Source: Staphylococcus sp. IVB6240 (GTDB taxonomy: Bacteria > Bacillota > Bacilli > Staphylococcales > Staphylococcaceae). From it: a stretch of DNA of 64,000 nt. Where the stretch lies: NCBI RefSeq assembly GCF_025558425.1, contig NZ_CP094718.1, positions 744,001 through 808,000 of the forward strand, in the 5' to 3' direction. Under the pieces are notes generated by a model, which saw only the letters and a list, made by a program, of their open reading frames with translations, had not been told where the DNA came from and did no database searches. The translations under genes were made by a program, and so were the position numbers. Shown in pieces: positions 19,455 to 30,961 of this stretch (position 1 is its first letter; each line of letters begins with the position of its first letter).

Positions 19455-19973
19455 ATGTATTTGCTGTTTGTTTGTATCGTGTTACTACTATTTATGATGA
19501 CAGGATTCCACCGTGGATTGATAGGGAGTCTTTTACATCTAAGTAGCACTTTGTTTGGTTTATGGGTGGCCATGCAGTATTATCAGCCATTCAGTGACTA
19601 TTTGCGTTTGTTTTTACCTTTTCCTAAAACCTTGGCATATGATGCGCATTATGTATTGTCACTGAATCAACCAGAAGTCCGTTTTGATCGCGTATGTGGT
19701 TTTATTATTATCGTTCTCATTGTTAAAACGATGATGTATATGGTATTTAGTAGTGTGTCGAGGATATTTGGTTCACGACACCGAAGTTTAATATTACGCA
19801 TATTAGGTATAGGAACAGGTCTTGTTTCTGGTGTTATTTTCTTACATTTTGTCAGCTATATTGCGGTGTTAATCCCGTATCCACAGTTACAAACGTATAT
19901 AGCAGAGACACAACTAGGTCAATGGTTTGTGTTGAAAGTACCTTTATTATCGGAAATGACATTGCATTTATAA
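19455..19973 (+). CDS. CvpA family membrane protein
   Basis: 172 residues with about four membrane spans, including the family-typical MTGFHRGLIGSLLHLSS at the N-terminus. The B. subtilis homolog is YshB. Function in Firmicutes is unclear; E. coli CvpA is needed for colicin V production. Directly follows zapA. Confidence 0.87.
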   Translation: MYLLFVCIVLLLFMMTGFHRGLIGSLLHLSSTLFGLWVAMQYYQPFSDYLRLFLPFPKTLAYDAHYVLSLNQPEVRFDRVCGFIIIVLIVKTMMYMVFSSVSRIFGSRHRSLILRILGIGTGLVSGVIFLHFVSYIAVLIPYPQLQTYIAETQLGQWFVLKVPLLSEMTLHL

Positions 19974-20098
19974 GCAAATCATTATAAGTACAGACAGGTT
20001 AATAAGTTATTGAAATATAATCAAATAATGGACAGCCAATGATTGACGATATTATATAAGTTACATTTGATATAGTATGTGGTTATCATGGCTGAAGT

Positions 20099-20150
20099 GG
20101 GACAAGATGATATCTTTACTTGAAGATGCGGTTTGTCCCTTTCCTTTTTT
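20099..20150 (+). terminator. Probable terminator between cvpA and polX
   Basis: GGGACAA and TTTGTCCC pair with a long loop, followed by TTTCCTTTTTT. The 190-base gap holds no gene. Confidence 0.6.
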
Positions 20151-20164
20151 AATGAGGTGAAGAT

Positions 20165-21877
20165 GTGTTAACGAAAAAAGATGTCATACGTTTATTAGAA
20201 GAAATTGCGACATATATGGAACTAAAAGGAGAAAATACATTTAAAATTTCTGCTTATCGTAAAGCGGCTCAAAGTTTAGAAACAGATGAACGCCCACTTG
20301 ATCAAATTGAAGACGTTACTGCACTTAAAAATATTGGTAAAGGTGTCGGTGAAGTGATTAATACGTATATCAAAACTCAGGAAACACCTGTATTGGATGC
20401 GTTGAAAGAAGAAGTGCCAAATGGTCTTATTCCATTATTAAAAATACCAGGGCTAGGCAGTAAACGTATTGCGCGACTTTATAAGGAACTAAATATTACA
20501 GATAAAGCATCATTCCAAGCTGCTTGTGAAGCGGGAGATGTCTCTTCATTGAGTGGTTTTGGTAAAAAAACTGAGGAAAAGTATTTAGCAGCAGTGAAAG
20601 AACTAGGTGCTAAGAAAGAACGTTATCCAATTGATCAAATGATCGGGTTGAACCAATTGATTTCGGATTATCTCTCACAAATTTCAGAGATCCATCGTTT
20701 TGAAGTGGCTGGTAGTTTCCGTCGAATGAAAGAAATGAGTAAAGATTTAGATTATATTATTAGTACAGATCATCCTTTAAAAGTACAAGAACAACTATTG
20801 GCGATACCACAATTGGTTGAAAAAGTGGCAGTAGGTGAAACAAAAGTATCTTTAACGCTATCATATGACGATGAAACAATTGGTGTAGACTTCCGTATGA
20901 TTGAACCTGCCGCTTTTTACCATACACTTCAGCATTTTACAGGTTCTAAAGATCATAACATTCGTATTCGTCAACTTGCAAAAGCACGTAATGAAAAAGT
21001 AAGTGAATATGGTATTGAACAAGCAGATGGTACGTTAATCCAATTAGATAGTGAAAAGGCGATTTACGAACATTTTAATACACCATGGATTACACCAAGT
21101 ATGAGAGAGGATGGTTCAGAATTTGAAAAAGACTTGTCTTCTATTATTACATTAGAAGATATGCGTGGAGATATTCATATGCATACAACTGCAAGTGATG
21201 GTGCATTTGGTTTACGAGAAATGATTGAAGCGAATATTGCAAAAGGTTACGACTATATGTGCATTACTGATCATTCTCAAAGTTTACGTGTGGCCAATGG
21301 CTTGTCTGTTGAACGCTTATTAAAACAAAATGAAGAAATTCGTGCGTTGAATGAAGAGTATGATGAGATTGATATTTATTCAGGTATTGAGATGGATATC
21401 TTACCAGATGGCTCATTAGATTACGACGATGAAGTGCTTGCACAATTAGACTATGTCATTGCTGCGATTCACCAAAGTTTTAATCAAAGTGAAGAAGAGA
21501 TTATGAAACGTTTGGAGACAGCTTGTCGAAATCCATATGTTCGACATATTGCACATCCAACAGGTAGAATTATTGGGAAACGTCAAGGTTATGAACCCAA
21601 TATGGATGAGTTGATTGCACTTTGTCGTGAAACGGGAACGGTGTTAGAAATTAATGCTAACCCTAAACGCTTAGATTTGAGTGCAGATGTATTACGTCAA
21701 CATCCAGACTTGATGGTTACAATTAATACAGATGCGCATCATGTTGATCATTTAGAATTTATGAAATATGGTGTGGCGACAGCACAAAAAGGATGGGTGA
21801 AGCGTGAACATGTATTAAACGCTATGTCACGTGAAGCTTTTAAAGCATTCATCACCAACCCTAAGCAGAGTAACTAG
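20165..21877 (+). CDS. polX: DNA polymerase/3'-5' exonuclease PolX
   Basis: 570 residues. An N-terminal polymerase X region with helix-hairpin-helix motifs (LLKIPGLGSKRIARLY), nucleotidyltransferase core (VAGSFRRMKEMSKDLDYII, the catalytic Asp pair), and a C-terminal PHP phosphoesterase domain starting at GDIHMHTTASDG with metal-binding His and Asp. Acts in base excision repair. GTG start after GAGGTGA. Confidence 0.95.
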   Translation: MLTKKDVIRLLEEIATYMELKGENTFKISAYRKAAQSLETDERPLDQIEDVTALKNIGKGVGEVINTYIKTQETPVLDALKEEVPNGLIPLLKIPGLGSKRIARLYKELNITDKASFQAACEAGDVSSLSGFGKKTEEKYLAAVKELGAKKERYPIDQMIGLNQLISDYLSQISEIHRFEVAGSFRRMKEMSKDLDYIISTDHPLKVQEQLLAIPQLVEKVAVGETKVSLTLSYDDETIGVDFRMIEPAAFYHTLQHFTGSKDHNIRIRQLAKARNEKVSEYGIEQADGTLIQLDSEKAIYEHFNTPWITPSMREDGSEFEKDLSSIITLEDMRGDIHMHTTASDGAFGLREMIEANIAKGYDYMCITDHSQSLRVANGLSVERLLKQNEEIRALNEEYDEIDIYSGIEMDILPDGSLDYDDEVLAQLDYVIAAIHQSFNQSEEEIMKRLETACRNPYVRHIAHPTGRIIGKRQGYEPNMDELIALCRETGTVLEINANPKRLDLSADVLRQHPDLMVTINTDAHHVDHLEFMKYGVATAQKGWVKREHVLNAMSREAFKAFITNPKQSN

Positions 21878-21893
21878 AGAATGAGGGGTTTTA

Positions 21894-24242
21894 ATGAAAA
21901 CAAAAACTTTAGATATATTAGAGTTTAATAAAGTAAAAGAAATGATAGAACAAGAAGCGGTTAGTGATTTAGGACGTGCCAAAGTGCAATCACTGACTCC
22001 GGCAAAGGATTTTGATACTGTAACATTTCAAATGGATGAAATGGATGAAGTCGCCCAAATTTATAATCAATATCGTATCCCTAGTTTGAGTGGATTATCA
22101 AGTGTATCTACTTATGTGAAGCGTGCGCAAATTGGTGGTACATTAAATGTTCAAGAGTTGAATGCGATAAAGCGATTGATACAAGTTCAAAATCAATTCA
22201 AAACATTTTACAATCAACTCGTGGAAGATGAGGAAGGTATCCATTATGAAATTCTAGATGGACAAATGCAACGTCTCCCGGTGCTAACGCCACTTTATCA
22301 ATCAATCCATCAAACATGTGATTCACATGATTTGTTTGACTCAGCAAGTACAGAGTTACAAGCTATTCGTAGTCGTATTTCAAAAACAAATCAACGCGTG
22401 AAAGCACAATTAGACCGTATTGTGAAGTCGACAGGGAACCAAAAGAAACTGTCTGATGCAATCGTAACCGTGCGTAATGAACGCCATGTGATTCCAGTTA
22501 AAGCAGAGTATCGACAAGATTTTAATGGGATTGTTCATGATCAATCAGCATCTGGGCAAACACTTTATATCGAACCATCATCTGTTGTGGAATTAAACAA
22601 TCAAGTGTCTCGCTTAAGAAGTGAAGAGGCAACGGAGATGAATCGTATTTTAATGGCACTAACGGCAGAAGTTGCTGCAGATGGAGATGGTTGCTTGATT
22701 GCAGAAGAAATTATGGGGCATTTAGATTTCTTAATTGCCAAAGCACGTTACGCAGCGAAAATTAAAGGGACAAAGCCAACATTCTCGGAAACACGCAAAG
22801 TATACTTACCAAAAGCATTTCACCCACTTTTGGATAGAGAAACAGTCGTAGCGAATACGATTGAATTTGAAGATAACATTCAAACCGTCATTATTACTGG
22901 TCCGAATACCGGGGGGAAAACCGTCACACTAAAAACGCTTGGTTTAATCATTGTGATGGCACAGTCTGGTTTATTAATTCCTACATTAGATGGCAGTCAA
23001 CTGAGTGTGTTTGACAATGTCTTCTGTGATGTTGGTGATGAACAATCGATTGAACAATCATTATCGACGTTCTCTTCTCATATGAAGACAATTGTGGGTA
23101 TTTTGGAAGAAGCCAATGCGAATAGTCTGATTTTATTTGATGAGTTAGGTGCCGGAACAGATCCTAGTGAAGGTGCTGCATTAGCAATGAGTATTTTAGA
23201 CCACGTTCAATCAATTGGCTCATTAGTCATGGCAACAACGCATTATCCTGAATTAAAAGCATATAGTTACAATCGTGAAGGTGTGATGAATGCGAGTGTT
23301 GAATTTAATGTAGACACACTAAGCCCAACTTATAAGTTATTAATGGGTGTACCAGGACGTTCAAATGCCTTTGAAATTTCTAAACGTTTAGGACTTGGTT
23401 TGAAAATCATTAATCATGCTAAAACGATGATTGGTCAAGATGAACAAGAAATTAATGAAATGATTGCTTCATTAGAACACAATGCAAAACGAGTAGATGA
23501 TCAGCGTATTGAATGGGAACGTCTCGTGCGTGAAGCGGAAACAATTCATCGTGACTTAACACAACAATATGAGAAATACCAAAACTTTGAATCACGTTTG
23601 ATGGAAGAAGCGAAAGAAAAAGCGAACCAGCATGTGATTGCTGCGACTCAAGAAGCGGATGATATTGTAAAATCATTGCGTGACATGCGTGATCAAAAAG
23701 GTGCTGAAGTTAAAGAACACGAGTTGATTGATAAGAAGAAACAACTTGAAAGTCAGTATGAAGCGAAGTCAATCAAACAAGATGTGAAAAAACAGCGCTG
23801 GGATGAAATCAAAGCAGGCGATGAAGTGAAAGTACTATCTTATGGTCAAAAAGGTGAAGTATTAGAACTATTAGATGATGAAGAAGCAGTGGTTCAAATG
23901 GGTATTATTAAAATGAAACTGCCATTGAAAGACCTAGAGAAGAAGGAAAAAACAAAACAACAACCAAGTAAGATGGTGACACGTACAAATCGATTAACGG
24001 TAAAAATGGAATTAGATTTGCGAGGCTATCGTTATGATGAAGCGATGGTGGCTCTGGACCAATATTTAGACCAAGCAGTATTAAGTAACTATGAAGATGT
24101 TTATATTATTCATGGTAAAGGTACAGGCGCATTGCAAAAAGGTGTGCAACAACATCTCAAACGTCATAAGAGTGTTGCAGACTTCCGCATGGGTATGCCA
24201 AGTGAAGGTGGCTTTGGCGTAACAGTGGCCACTCTACGTTAA
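21894..24242 (+). CDS. mutS2: Endonuclease MutS2
   Basis: 782 residues. MutS-like ATPase core with Walker [14 protein letters not shown] and Walker [13 protein letters not shown], a long coiled coil (about 515-640), and a C-terminal Smr nuclease domain ([20 protein letters not shown]). Limits recombination and acts in ribosome rescue in Bacillus. Sixteen bases after polX, so co-transcribed. Confidence 0.95.
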   Translation: MKTKTLDILEFNKVKEMIEQEAVSDLGRAKVQSLTPAKDFDTVTFQMDEMDEVAQIYNQYRIPSLSGLSSVSTYVKRAQIGGTLNVQELNAIKRLIQVQNQFKTFYNQLVEDEEGIHYEILDGQMQRLPVLTPLYQSIHQTCDSHDLFDSASTELQAIRSRISKTNQRVKAQLDRIVKSTGNQKKLSDAIVTVRNERHVIPVKAEYRQDFNGIVHDQSASGQTLYIEPSSVVELNNQVSRLRSEEATEMNRILMALTAEVAADGDGCLIAEEIMGHLDFLIAKARYAAKIKGTKPTFSETRKVYLPKAFHPLLDRETVVANTIEFEDNIQTVIITGPNTGGKTVTLKTLGLIIVMAQSGLLIPTLDGSQLSVFDNVFCDVGDEQSIEQSLSTFSSHMKTIVGILEEANANSLILFDELGAGTDPSEGAALAMSILDHVQSIGSLVMATTHYPELKAYSYNREGVMNASVEFNVDTLSPTYKLLMGVPGRSNAFEISKRLGLGLKIINHAKTMIGQDEQEINEMIASLEHNAKRVDDQRIEWERLVREAETIHRDLTQQYEKYQNFESRLMEEAKEKANQHVIAATQEADDIVKSLRDMRDQKGAEVKEHELIDKKKQLESQYEAKSIKQDVKKQRWDEIKAGDEVKVLSYGQKGEVLELLDDEEAVVQMGIIKMKLPLKDLEKKEKTKQQPSKMVTRTNRLTVKMELDLRGYRYDEAMVALDQYLDQAVLSNYEDVYIIHGKGTGALQKGVQQHLKRHKSVADFRMGMPSEGGFGVTVATLR

Positions 24243-24318
24243 TGAGCATTTAAAGTGAAAGGTAAGAATTGATTTGTTATAATTTGTTCATCATTAAAAA
24301 TCGAGGAGGCTATAACAT

Positions 24319-24633
24319 ATGGCTATTATTGAAGCAACAGATGCAAAATTTGATCAACAAGTAGAAGAAGGCGTTAAATTAGTAGATTTCTGGGCAACTT
24401 GGTGTGGGCCTTGTAAAATGATTGCACCAGTATTAGAAGACTTAGCAGCAGACTACGAAGGTAAAGCAGACATCTTAAAATTAGATGTAGACCAAAACCA
24501 AGCAACAGCTGCTAAATTTGAAGTAATGAGTATTCCAACATTAATCGTATTCAAAAACGGTCAACCAGTTGATAAAATTGTTGGATTCCAACCTAAAGAA
24601 AACTTAGCACAAGTTTTAGATAAACACCTATAA
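24319..24633 (+). CDS. trxA: Thioredoxin
   Basis: 104 residues with the active site WCGPCKM and the cis-proline segment [12 protein letters not shown]. Main cytoplasmic disulfide reductant. AGGAGG lies upstream and TATAAT is near 24278. Strong codon bias. Confidence 0.96.
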   Translation: MAIIEATDAKFDQQVEEGVKLVDFWATWCGPCKMIAPVLEDLAADYEGKADILKLDVDQNQATAAKFEVMSIPTLIVFKNGQPVDKIVGFQPKENLAQVLDKHL

Positions 24634-24690
24634 GAGATAATTGACTACCCAGGCGTTTAAGGTTGATAGAGCAAACACTGGATCAATAAT

Positions 24691-24726
24691 AAAAAGCCTA
24701 TTCGCATGATTGCGGATAGGCTTTTT
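24691..24726 (+). terminator. Terminator after trxA
   Basis: AAAAAGCCTATTCGCA, loop TGAT, TGCGGATAGGCTTTTT. Confidence 0.9.
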
Positions 24727-24811
24727 AATGCAATCATTTTACATAAATCCATATTTAATAAATAAAACGGGTATAGAAAAGTAGCAAGATATGAGCGGGA
24801 GGTGAATCTGT

Positions 24812-26602
24812 TTGGAAGAGGTGAAAGAGAAAATTAAGCAGAAGTTAAGTGTTCTACCAACAGAACCAGGTTGTTATTTGATGAAAGATCGTCAAGGACA
24901 AGTCATCTATGTTGGTAAGGCCAAACGTCTGCGTAATCGTGTGCGTTCGTATTTTACAGGGTCGCATGATACGAAGACAACACGGTTAGTAAGTGAAATA
25001 GTAGATTTTGAATATATTGTCACTTCTACTGAGACGGAATCATTATTATTAGAGCTGAATTTAATCAAAAAATATCAGCCAAGATATAATATCTTATTAA
25101 AAGATGGTAAAACATACCCTTTCATTAAAATTACAAAGGAACGTCATCCAAAATTAATTGTGACACGAACGGTGCGTAAAGGAAGCGGAAAATATTTTGG
25201 TCCATATCCAAATGCCTATTCAGCCTATGAGACGAAAAAACTACTCGATCGCATCTATCCATTCCGTAAGTGTGATAAAATGCCAAATCGTTTATGTCTC
25301 TACTATCATATTGGCCAGTGTCTAGGTCCTTGTGTCTATCCTGTAGCAAATGAAGAATATGAACGTATGTCACGTGAAATATCTGACTTTTTAAATGGAG
25401 AAGATAAGACGATTCTTAAACATTTAGAAACACGGATGCTTGAAGCAAGTGAAGAAATGGCATTTGAACAGGCGAAAGAGTATCGTGATCTAATCCAACA
25501 TGTTCAAAACTTAACGAATAAACAGAAAGTCATCTCAACAGATCAAACAATTCGTGATGTCTTTGGATATAGTGTCGATAAAGGTTGGATGTGTATTCAA
25601 GTCTTTTTCGTGCGACAAGGGAATTTGATAGAACGAGAAGCAACGATGTTTCCTCTTCAACAAACACCTGAAGAAGAATTTTATACATTTATTGGACAGT
25701 TTTATCAAGTTAATCAGCATTTATTACCGAAAGAAGTCCATGTGCCTAAAGGGTTAGATACAGAGATGATTCAATCTGTTGTGGATACAACGATATTAAC
25801 GCCACAACGTGGTCAGAAAAAACAATTGGTCGATTTAGCAAACAAAAATGCGCGTATTTCACTAGAAAATAAGTTCGAACTGATTGCCCGCGATGAATCA
25901 CGTACGATCCATGCGATTGATGAGCTTGGAGAAGCGATGGGCATTCAAACACCGATTCGCATTGAAGCCTTTGATAACTCAAATATTCAAGGGGTAGATC
26001 CCGTTTCAGCAATGATTACATTTGTTGACGGTAAACCTGATAAGAAAGGCTATCGAAAGTATAAAGTTAAAACGGTAGAAGGACCCGATGACTATAAAAC
26101 AATGCGTGAAGTGGTACGCAGAAGATATACGCGTGTCTTAAATGAAGGCTTACCATTGCCAGACTTGATTATTGTTGATGGTGGGAAAGGACATATGTCA
26201 GGCGTTATCGATGTGTTAGAGAATGAACTAGGATTAGATATCCCGGTAGCAGGCCTTGCCAAAAACGATAAGCACCAAACAGCAGAACTATTATATGGTA
26301 AGGAAGCAGAAATCATTCCACTTAAGAAAAATAGTCAGGCATTTTATCTTCTACATCGCATTCAAGATGAAGTACACCGTTTTGCGATTACATTCCATCG
26401 TCAAACACGCCGAAAGACAGGATTACAATCTGTACTTGATCAAATCGATGGCATTGGTCCGAAAAGAAAAGCCAACTTACTACAAAAATTTGGTTCTATT
26501 AAAAAAATGCGTGAAGCAACAGTTGAAGAAATACATGCAGCAGGCCTACCAAAACAGGCCGCAAACAATGTCTATCAATCACTTCACGAGCCTTCTGGAT
26601 AA
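24812..26602 (+). CDS. uvrC: Excinuclease ABC subunit UvrC
   Basis: 596 residues. GIY-YIG nuclease ([20 protein letters not shown]), Cys-rich segment, UvrB-binding UVR motif near 195-230, a C-terminal RNase H-like nuclease ([10 protein letters not shown]), and tandem HhH ([18 protein letters not shown]). Makes both incisions in nucleotide excision repair. TTG start after GGGAGGTG. Confidence 0.95.
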   Translation: MEEVKEKIKQKLSVLPTEPGCYLMKDRQGQVIYVGKAKRLRNRVRSYFTGSHDTKTTRLVSEIVDFEYIVTSTETESLLLELNLIKKYQPRYNILLKDGKTYPFIKITKERHPKLIVTRTVRKGSGKYFGPYPNAYSAYETKKLLDRIYPFRKCDKMPNRLCLYYHIGQCLGPCVYPVANEEYERMSREISDFLNGEDKTILKHLETRMLEASEEMAFEQAKEYRDLIQHVQNLTNKQKVISTDQTIRDVFGYSVDKGWMCIQVFFVRQGNLIEREATMFPLQQTPEEEFYTFIGQFYQVNQHLLPKEVHVPKGLDTEMIQSVVDTTILTPQRGQKKQLVDLANKNARISLENKFELIARDESRTIHAIDELGEAMGIQTPIRIEAFDNSNIQGVDPVSAMITFVDGKPDKKGYRKYKVKTVEGPDDYKTMREVVRRRYTRVLNEGLPLPDLIIVDGGKGHMSGVIDVLENELGLDIPVAGLAKNDKHQTAELLYGKEAEIIPLKKNSQAFYLLHRIQDEVHRFAITFHRQTRRKTGLQSVLDQIDGIGPKRKANLLQKFGSIKKMREATVEEIHAAGLPKQAANNVYQSLHEPSG

Positions 26603-26610
26603 ATTTGGTA

Positions 26611-26625
26611 TGAGAATCATTCTCA
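26611..26625. promoter_or_regulatory. Fur/PerR-like inverted repeat upstream of sdhCAB
   Basis: TGAGAATCATTCTCA is a perfect 7-1-7 palindrome differing from the classical TGATAATNATTATCA box at one mirrored position. It sits within the larger palindrome AAATTTGG...CCCAAATTT and has no T-run after it, so an operator is favoured over a terminator. It lies 140 bases before sdhC. Confidence 0.5.
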
Positions 26626-26689
26626 TACCCAAATTTGTCACAATTAGTGTTACAATATTAGTGAATTGATTTCTTTTTTTTAAACGTTG

Positions 26690-26704
26690 ATGCAAACGTT
26701 TTCT
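26690..26704 (+). promoter_or_regulatory. CcpA-binding cre site over the sdhCAB promoter
   Basis: ATGCAAACGTTTTCT matches the cre consensus WTGNAANCGNWNNCW at every defined position. It abuts TATAAT at 26704-26709, a likely -10 box, so CcpA binding would block the promoter in glucose. Repression of the TCA cycle by CcpA is established in Gram-positives. Confidence 0.65.
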
Positions 26705-26765
26705 ATAATCAGGGCAAATATTAAAAGAAATCAAAAATTAAAAAGTATCGCAGGGGGGACTTCCT

Positions 26766-27377
26766 TTGACACAATCAAAGAACCAATTCTACCTAAGACG
26801 TTTACATTCGTTACTTGGGGTTGTGCCATTAGGTGCTTTCTTATTAGTACATTTAATGGTAAACCATCAAGCGACTAAAGGGGTAGAGGCATTTAACAAA
26901 GCAGCAGGCTTTATGGACTCATTACCATTTTTGTACGCCTTAGAGATCATTATGATCTACATTCCAATTTTATACCATGCGGTGTACGGTATTCATATTG
27001 CATTTACTGCAAGTCACAATATTGGTCATTACTCATATACGCGTAACTGGTTATTCTTATTCCAACGCTTATCAGGTTTATTAACATTTATCTTCGTAAT
27101 GGTGCATATGTGGCAAACACGTATCCAAAAATTATTTGGACATGAAGTAAACTTCGATATGATTCACGATATCGTAACGAACCCATTGTGGTTGATTTTC
27201 TATATCGTTTGTATCATCGCAGTAGTCTTTCATTTTGCGAATGGCTTATGGTCATTCTTAGTGACATGGGGTATCTTACAATCACCTAAGTCACAACGTA
27301 TTTTCACATGGGTTTCATTAGCAGTATTCTTAGTAGTATCATACATCGGTGTAAGTGCGATCTTAGCGTTCTTATAA
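26766..27377 (+). CDS. sdhC: Succinate dehydrogenase cytochrome b558 subunit
   Basis: 203 residues with five predicted membrane spans, binding the haems and menaquinone and anchoring SdhAB. Conserved His in LLVHLMVNHQ, YHAVYGIHI and VHMWQT fit haem ligation. TTG start after AGGGGGGA. First gene of sdhCAB. Confidence 0.93.
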   Translation: MTQSKNQFYLRRLHSLLGVVPLGAFLLVHLMVNHQATKGVEAFNKAAGFMDSLPFLYALEIIMIYIPILYHAVYGIHIAFTASHNIGHYSYTRNWLFLFQRLSGLLTFIFVMVHMWQTRIQKLFGHEVNFDMIHDIVTNPLWLIFYIVCIIAVVFHFANGLWSFLVTWGILQSPKSQRIFTWVSLAVFLVVSYIGVSAILAFL

Positions 27378-27410
27378 GCGGTTTAATCATTTCAGGGGAG
27401 TGACTATTTT

Positions 27411-29177
27411 ATGGCAGAGAAGAAAATTATTGTTGTCGGTGGTGGCCTAGCGGGTCTCATGTCAACAATTAAAGCGGCAGAACAAGGTGCACATGTAGAC
27501 TTGTTCTCGATTGTTCCAGTTAAACGCTCTCACTCAGTATGTGCGCAAGGCGGTATCAACGGGGCAGTTAATACAAAAGGTGAAGGTGACTCACCATGGA
27601 TTCACTTTGATGACACAGTATACGGTGGGGACTTCTTAGCGGACCAACCGCCTGTACAAAAAATGACTGAAGCAGCACCTAAGATCATTCATTTACTAGA
27701 TCGTATGGGTGTTATGTTTAATAGAACGAGTGAAGGCTTATTAGATTTCCGTCGTTTCGGTGGTACATTACATCACAGAACAGCATTCGCAGGTGCAACA
27801 ACAGGTCAACAATTGTTATATGCACTTGATGAGCAAGTTCGTAGCTTCGAAGTTGATGGACTTGTAACGAAATACGAAGGTTGGGAATTCTTAGGTGTTG
27901 TTAAAGATGAAGAAAATACAGCACGTGGTATCGTTGCTCAAAACATTACAACATCTGAAATCAAATCATTCGGATCTGATGCCGTTATCATGGCAACAGG
28001 TGGTCCTGGTATCATCTTCGGTAAAACGACAAACTCAATGATCAACACAGGTTCAGCAGCATCTATCGTATATCAACAAGGTGTACAATATGCGAACGGT
28101 GAGTTCATCCAAATTCACCCAACAGCAATTCCTGGTGACGATAAGTTACGTCTCATGTCTGAATCAGCACGTGGTGAAGGTGGACGTATTTGGACGTATA
28201 AAGACGGTAAACCTTGGTATTTCTTAGAGGAGAAATACCCAGACTACGGTAACTTAGTACCACGTGACATCGCAACACGTGAAATCTTTGATGTCTGCGT
28301 TAACCAAAAGTTAGGTATCAATGGTGAAAACATGGTATACCTTGATTTATCACATAAAGATCCACATGAGCTTGATGTTAAGCTTGGTGGTATCATTGAG
28401 ATTTATGAGAAATTTACAGGGGATGACCCTCGTAAAGTTCCAATGAAAATCTTCCCAGCAGTTCACTATTCAATGGGTGGCTTGTATGTAGACTACGATC
28501 AAATGACAAACATTAATGGTCTATTTGCAGCTGGTGAATGTGACTTCTCACAACACGGTGGTAACCGTCTAGGTGCCAACTCATTATTATCAGCGATTTA
28601 TGGTGGTACTGTAGCTGGACCAAACGCTGTAAAATATGTCCAAAACATTGAGAAATCATATGTGGATATGGATGATAGCTTATATCAAAAACGTGTTGAT
28701 GAAGAGCAAGCACGCTTTGATAAGTTATTAAACATGAAGGGTACTGAAAATGCTTATAAATTACACCGTGAACTTGGTGAAATCATGACAGCAAACGTAA
28801 CTGTTGTACGTGATAATAAGCGTTTATTAGAAACAGACAAGAAGATTGTCGAATTGATGCAACGTTATGAAAATATCGACATGGAAGATACTTCACAATG
28901 GAGTAACCAAGCTGTATTCTTCACACGTCAATTGTGGAACATGCTTGTGTTAGCACGTGTTATTACAATCGGTGCATATAACCGTAACGAATCACGTGGT
29001 GCGCACTATAAACCAGAATTCCCAAATCGTAACGATGAAGAGTGGTTAAAACACACATTAGCTGAATACAAAGGGCCACATGAAGCACCAAGCTTTACGT
29101 ACAAACCAGTTGATGTGAGCTTAATCCCACCTCGTAAACGTGACTACACAAGTAAGTCAAAAGGGGGTAAAAAATAA
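27411..29177 (+). CDS. sdhA: Succinate dehydrogenase flavoprotein subunit
   Basis: 588 residues. FAD-binding N-terminus IIVVGGGLAGLMSTIKAAE, the SHSVCAQGGINGA segment, the covalent-flavin site in RFGGTLHHRTAFAG, active-site region HPTAIPGDDKLRLMSE, and the C-terminal fumarate reductase helical domain. Oxidises succinate in the TCA cycle and feeds menaquinone. Confidence 0.96.
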   Translation: MAEKKIIVVGGGLAGLMSTIKAAEQGAHVDLFSIVPVKRSHSVCAQGGINGAVNTKGEGDSPWIHFDDTVYGGDFLADQPPVQKMTEAAPKIIHLLDRMGVMFNRTSEGLLDFRRFGGTLHHRTAFAGATTGQQLLYALDEQVRSFEVDGLVTKYEGWEFLGVVKDEENTARGIVAQNITTSEIKSFGSDAVIMATGGPGIIFGKTTNSMINTGSAASIVYQQGVQYANGEFIQIHPTAIPGDDKLRLMSESARGEGGRIWTYKDGKPWYFLEEKYPDYGNLVPRDIATREIFDVCVNQKLGINGENMVYLDLSHKDPHELDVKLGGIIEIYEKFTGDDPRKVPMKIFPAVHYSMGGLYVDYDQMTNINGLFAAGECDFSQHGGNRLGANSLLSAIYGGTVAGPNAVKYVQNIEKSYVDMDDSLYQKRVDEEQARFDKLLNMKGTENAYKLHRELGEIMTANVTVVRDNKRLLETDKKIVELMQRYENIDMEDTSQWSNQAVFFTRQLWNMLVLARVITIGAYNRNESRGAHYKPEFPNRNDEEWLKHTLAEYKGPHEAPSFTYKPVDVSLIPPRKRDYTSKSKGGKK

Positions 29178-29983
29178 TGACAAGCACTAAAGAGCAAACG
29201 GTAGAACAACCAAATAAAAATTCAGATAGAACGGTTAAATTAATCATCAAGCGTCAAAAAGATGAAACGTCACAACCATATGAAGAGACATTCGTCATTC
29301 CATATCGTGACAACATGAACGTCATCGCATGTTTGATGGAAATTCAACGTAACCCTTACAATGATAAAGGGGAAAAAACAACACCTGTAACTTGGGATAT
29401 GAACTGTTTAGAAGAAGTATGTGGTGCTTGTTCAATGGTCATCAATGGTCGTGCACGTCAATCATGTTCGGCAATCGTTGATCAATTAGAACAACCAATC
29501 CGTCTTGAACCAATGAGTACATTCCCAGTTATTCGTGACTTACAAGTTGACCGTACGCGTATGTTCGACAACTTGAAACGTATGAAAGCATGGGTACCAA
29601 TCGATGGTACGTACGATTTAGGTCCTGGACCACGTATGCCTGAGAAAAAACGTCAAACAGCATATGAATTATCTAAATGTATGACATGTGGTGTTTGTTT
29701 AGAAGTTTGTCCTAACGTAACACGTAATAACAGTTTCGTTGGTGCACAAGCAATCTCACAAGTTCGTTTATTCAACCTTCACCCAACAGGTTCAATGACA
29801 AAAGACGAACGTTTAAATGCATTGATGGATATGGGTGGATTACAAGCATGTGGTAACTCACAAAACTGTGTACAAGCATGTCCAAAAGGTATTCCATTAA
29901 CAACATCAATCGCAGCTTTAAATAGAGAAACATCATTCCATATGTTCAAATCATTCTTTGGTTCTGATCATTTAGTGGACTAA
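29177..29983 (+). CDS. sdhB: Succinate dehydrogenase iron-sulfur subunit
   Basis: 268 residues. 2Fe-2S ligands in CLEEVCGACSMVINGRARQSC (N-terminal domain) and clustered Cys in CMTCGVCLEVCP and CGNSQNCVQACPKGIP for the 4Fe-4S and 3Fe-4S centres. Start overlaps the sdhA stop (taATG). Confidence 0.96.
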   Translation: MTSTKEQTVEQPNKNSDRTVKLIIKRQKDETSQPYEETFVIPYRDNMNVIACLMEIQRNPYNDKGEKTTPVTWDMNCLEEVCGACSMVINGRARQSCSAIVDQLEQPIRLEPMSTFPVIRDLQVDRTRMFDNLKRMKAWVPIDGTYDLGPGPRMPEKKRQTAYELSKCMTCGVCLEVCPNVTRNNSFVGAQAISQVRLFNLHPTGSMTKDERLNALMDMGGLQACGNSQNCVQACPKGIPLTTSIAALNRETSFHMFKSFFGSDHLVD

Positions 29984-29993
29984 TTATACAAAG

Positions 29994-30031
29994 ATAGGGC
30001 TGGAACATCCTTTTGTTTCAGCTCTATTTTT
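29994..30031 (+). terminator. Terminator after sdhB
   Basis: ATAGGGCTGGAACA and TGTTTCAGCTCTAT pair around TCCTTT, then TTTTTAT. Confidence 0.85.
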
Positions 30032-30151
30032 ATGGGAGAAATCATGTTTCAAACCTTTAGAAACAATGGATAAAAAATTGAGTTTCTAGCAAATGTAATC
30101 TCCCACATGTTAAAATGGTCATTAATAAATACAGAGAAGAGGATGAAAGCC

Positions 30152-30949
30152 ATGGAAAGACCAATTGGTGTCATGGACTCTGGGGTGGGTGGACTTACCG
30201 TTGCTAAAGAAATTATGCGACAACTCCCCAATGAAACAATATATTATTTAGGAGATGTTGCACGTTGCCCATATGGACCAAGAAGTGGCGACGAAGTAAA
30301 AAAATTCACAATACAGATGGCTGAATATCTAACAAAATATAATATTAAAATGCTCGTAATAGCATGTAATACAGCGACAGCAGTTGCTTTAAAGCCATTA
30401 CAAGAACAATTAAAAATACCAGTGATTGGTGTTATTGAACCAGGTGCTAGAACCGCTATTATGACGACAAAAAATCAAAAGGTTCTAGTGCTAGGAACAG
30501 AAGGAACGATAAAATCAGAAGCTTATCGCCATCAAATTACACGTATTAATCCCCATGTAGAAGTGACGGGAATAGCGTGTCCAGGATTTGTTCCACTTGT
30601 TGAAGAAATGAAATATAAAGATCCAACGATTACGAATATCGTCATTCATCAAACATTGAAAAGTTGGCGTCAACATGATGCAGATACCGTTATTCTAGGG
30701 TGTACACATTATCCACTACTATATCAACCCATTTATGACTACTTCGGAAAGCGAAAAGTTGTGATTTCATCAGGTCTTGAAACAGCACGTGAAGTAAGTG
30801 CGTTATTAACCTTTAGTCATGAACATGCCCATTATAATCCAGCACCACAACATCGCTTTTTCGCGAATGGAGATGTGACGCATATGGAATATATTATTAA
30901 AGAATGGCTAAAAATAGATACAAAAGTTGAACAAATACAATTAAGCTAG
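30152..30949 (+). CDS. murI: Glutamate racemase
   Basis: 265 residues. Makes D-glutamate for peptidoglycan. Catalytic Cys in [10 protein letters not shown] and in LGCTHYPLL, and the substrate loop [13 protein letters not shown]. Start set at ATG 30152 (MERPIGV), eight bases after GAGGA; upstream in-frame Met codons add a non-conserved extension. Confidence 0.94.
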   Translation: MERPIGVMDSGVGGLTVAKEIMRQLPNETIYYLGDVARCPYGPRSGDEVKKFTIQMAEYLTKYNIKMLVIACNTATAVALKPLQEQLKIPVIGVIEPGARTAIMTTKNQKVLVLGTEGTIKSEAYRHQITRINPHVEVTGIACPGFVPLVEEMKYKDPTITNIVIHQTLKSWRQHDADTVILGCTHYPLLYQPIYDYFGKRKVVISSGLETAREVSALLTFSHEHAHYNPAPQHRFFANGDVTHMEYIIKEWLKIDTKVEQIQLS

Positions 30950-30961
30950 GAGGGATGTCCG

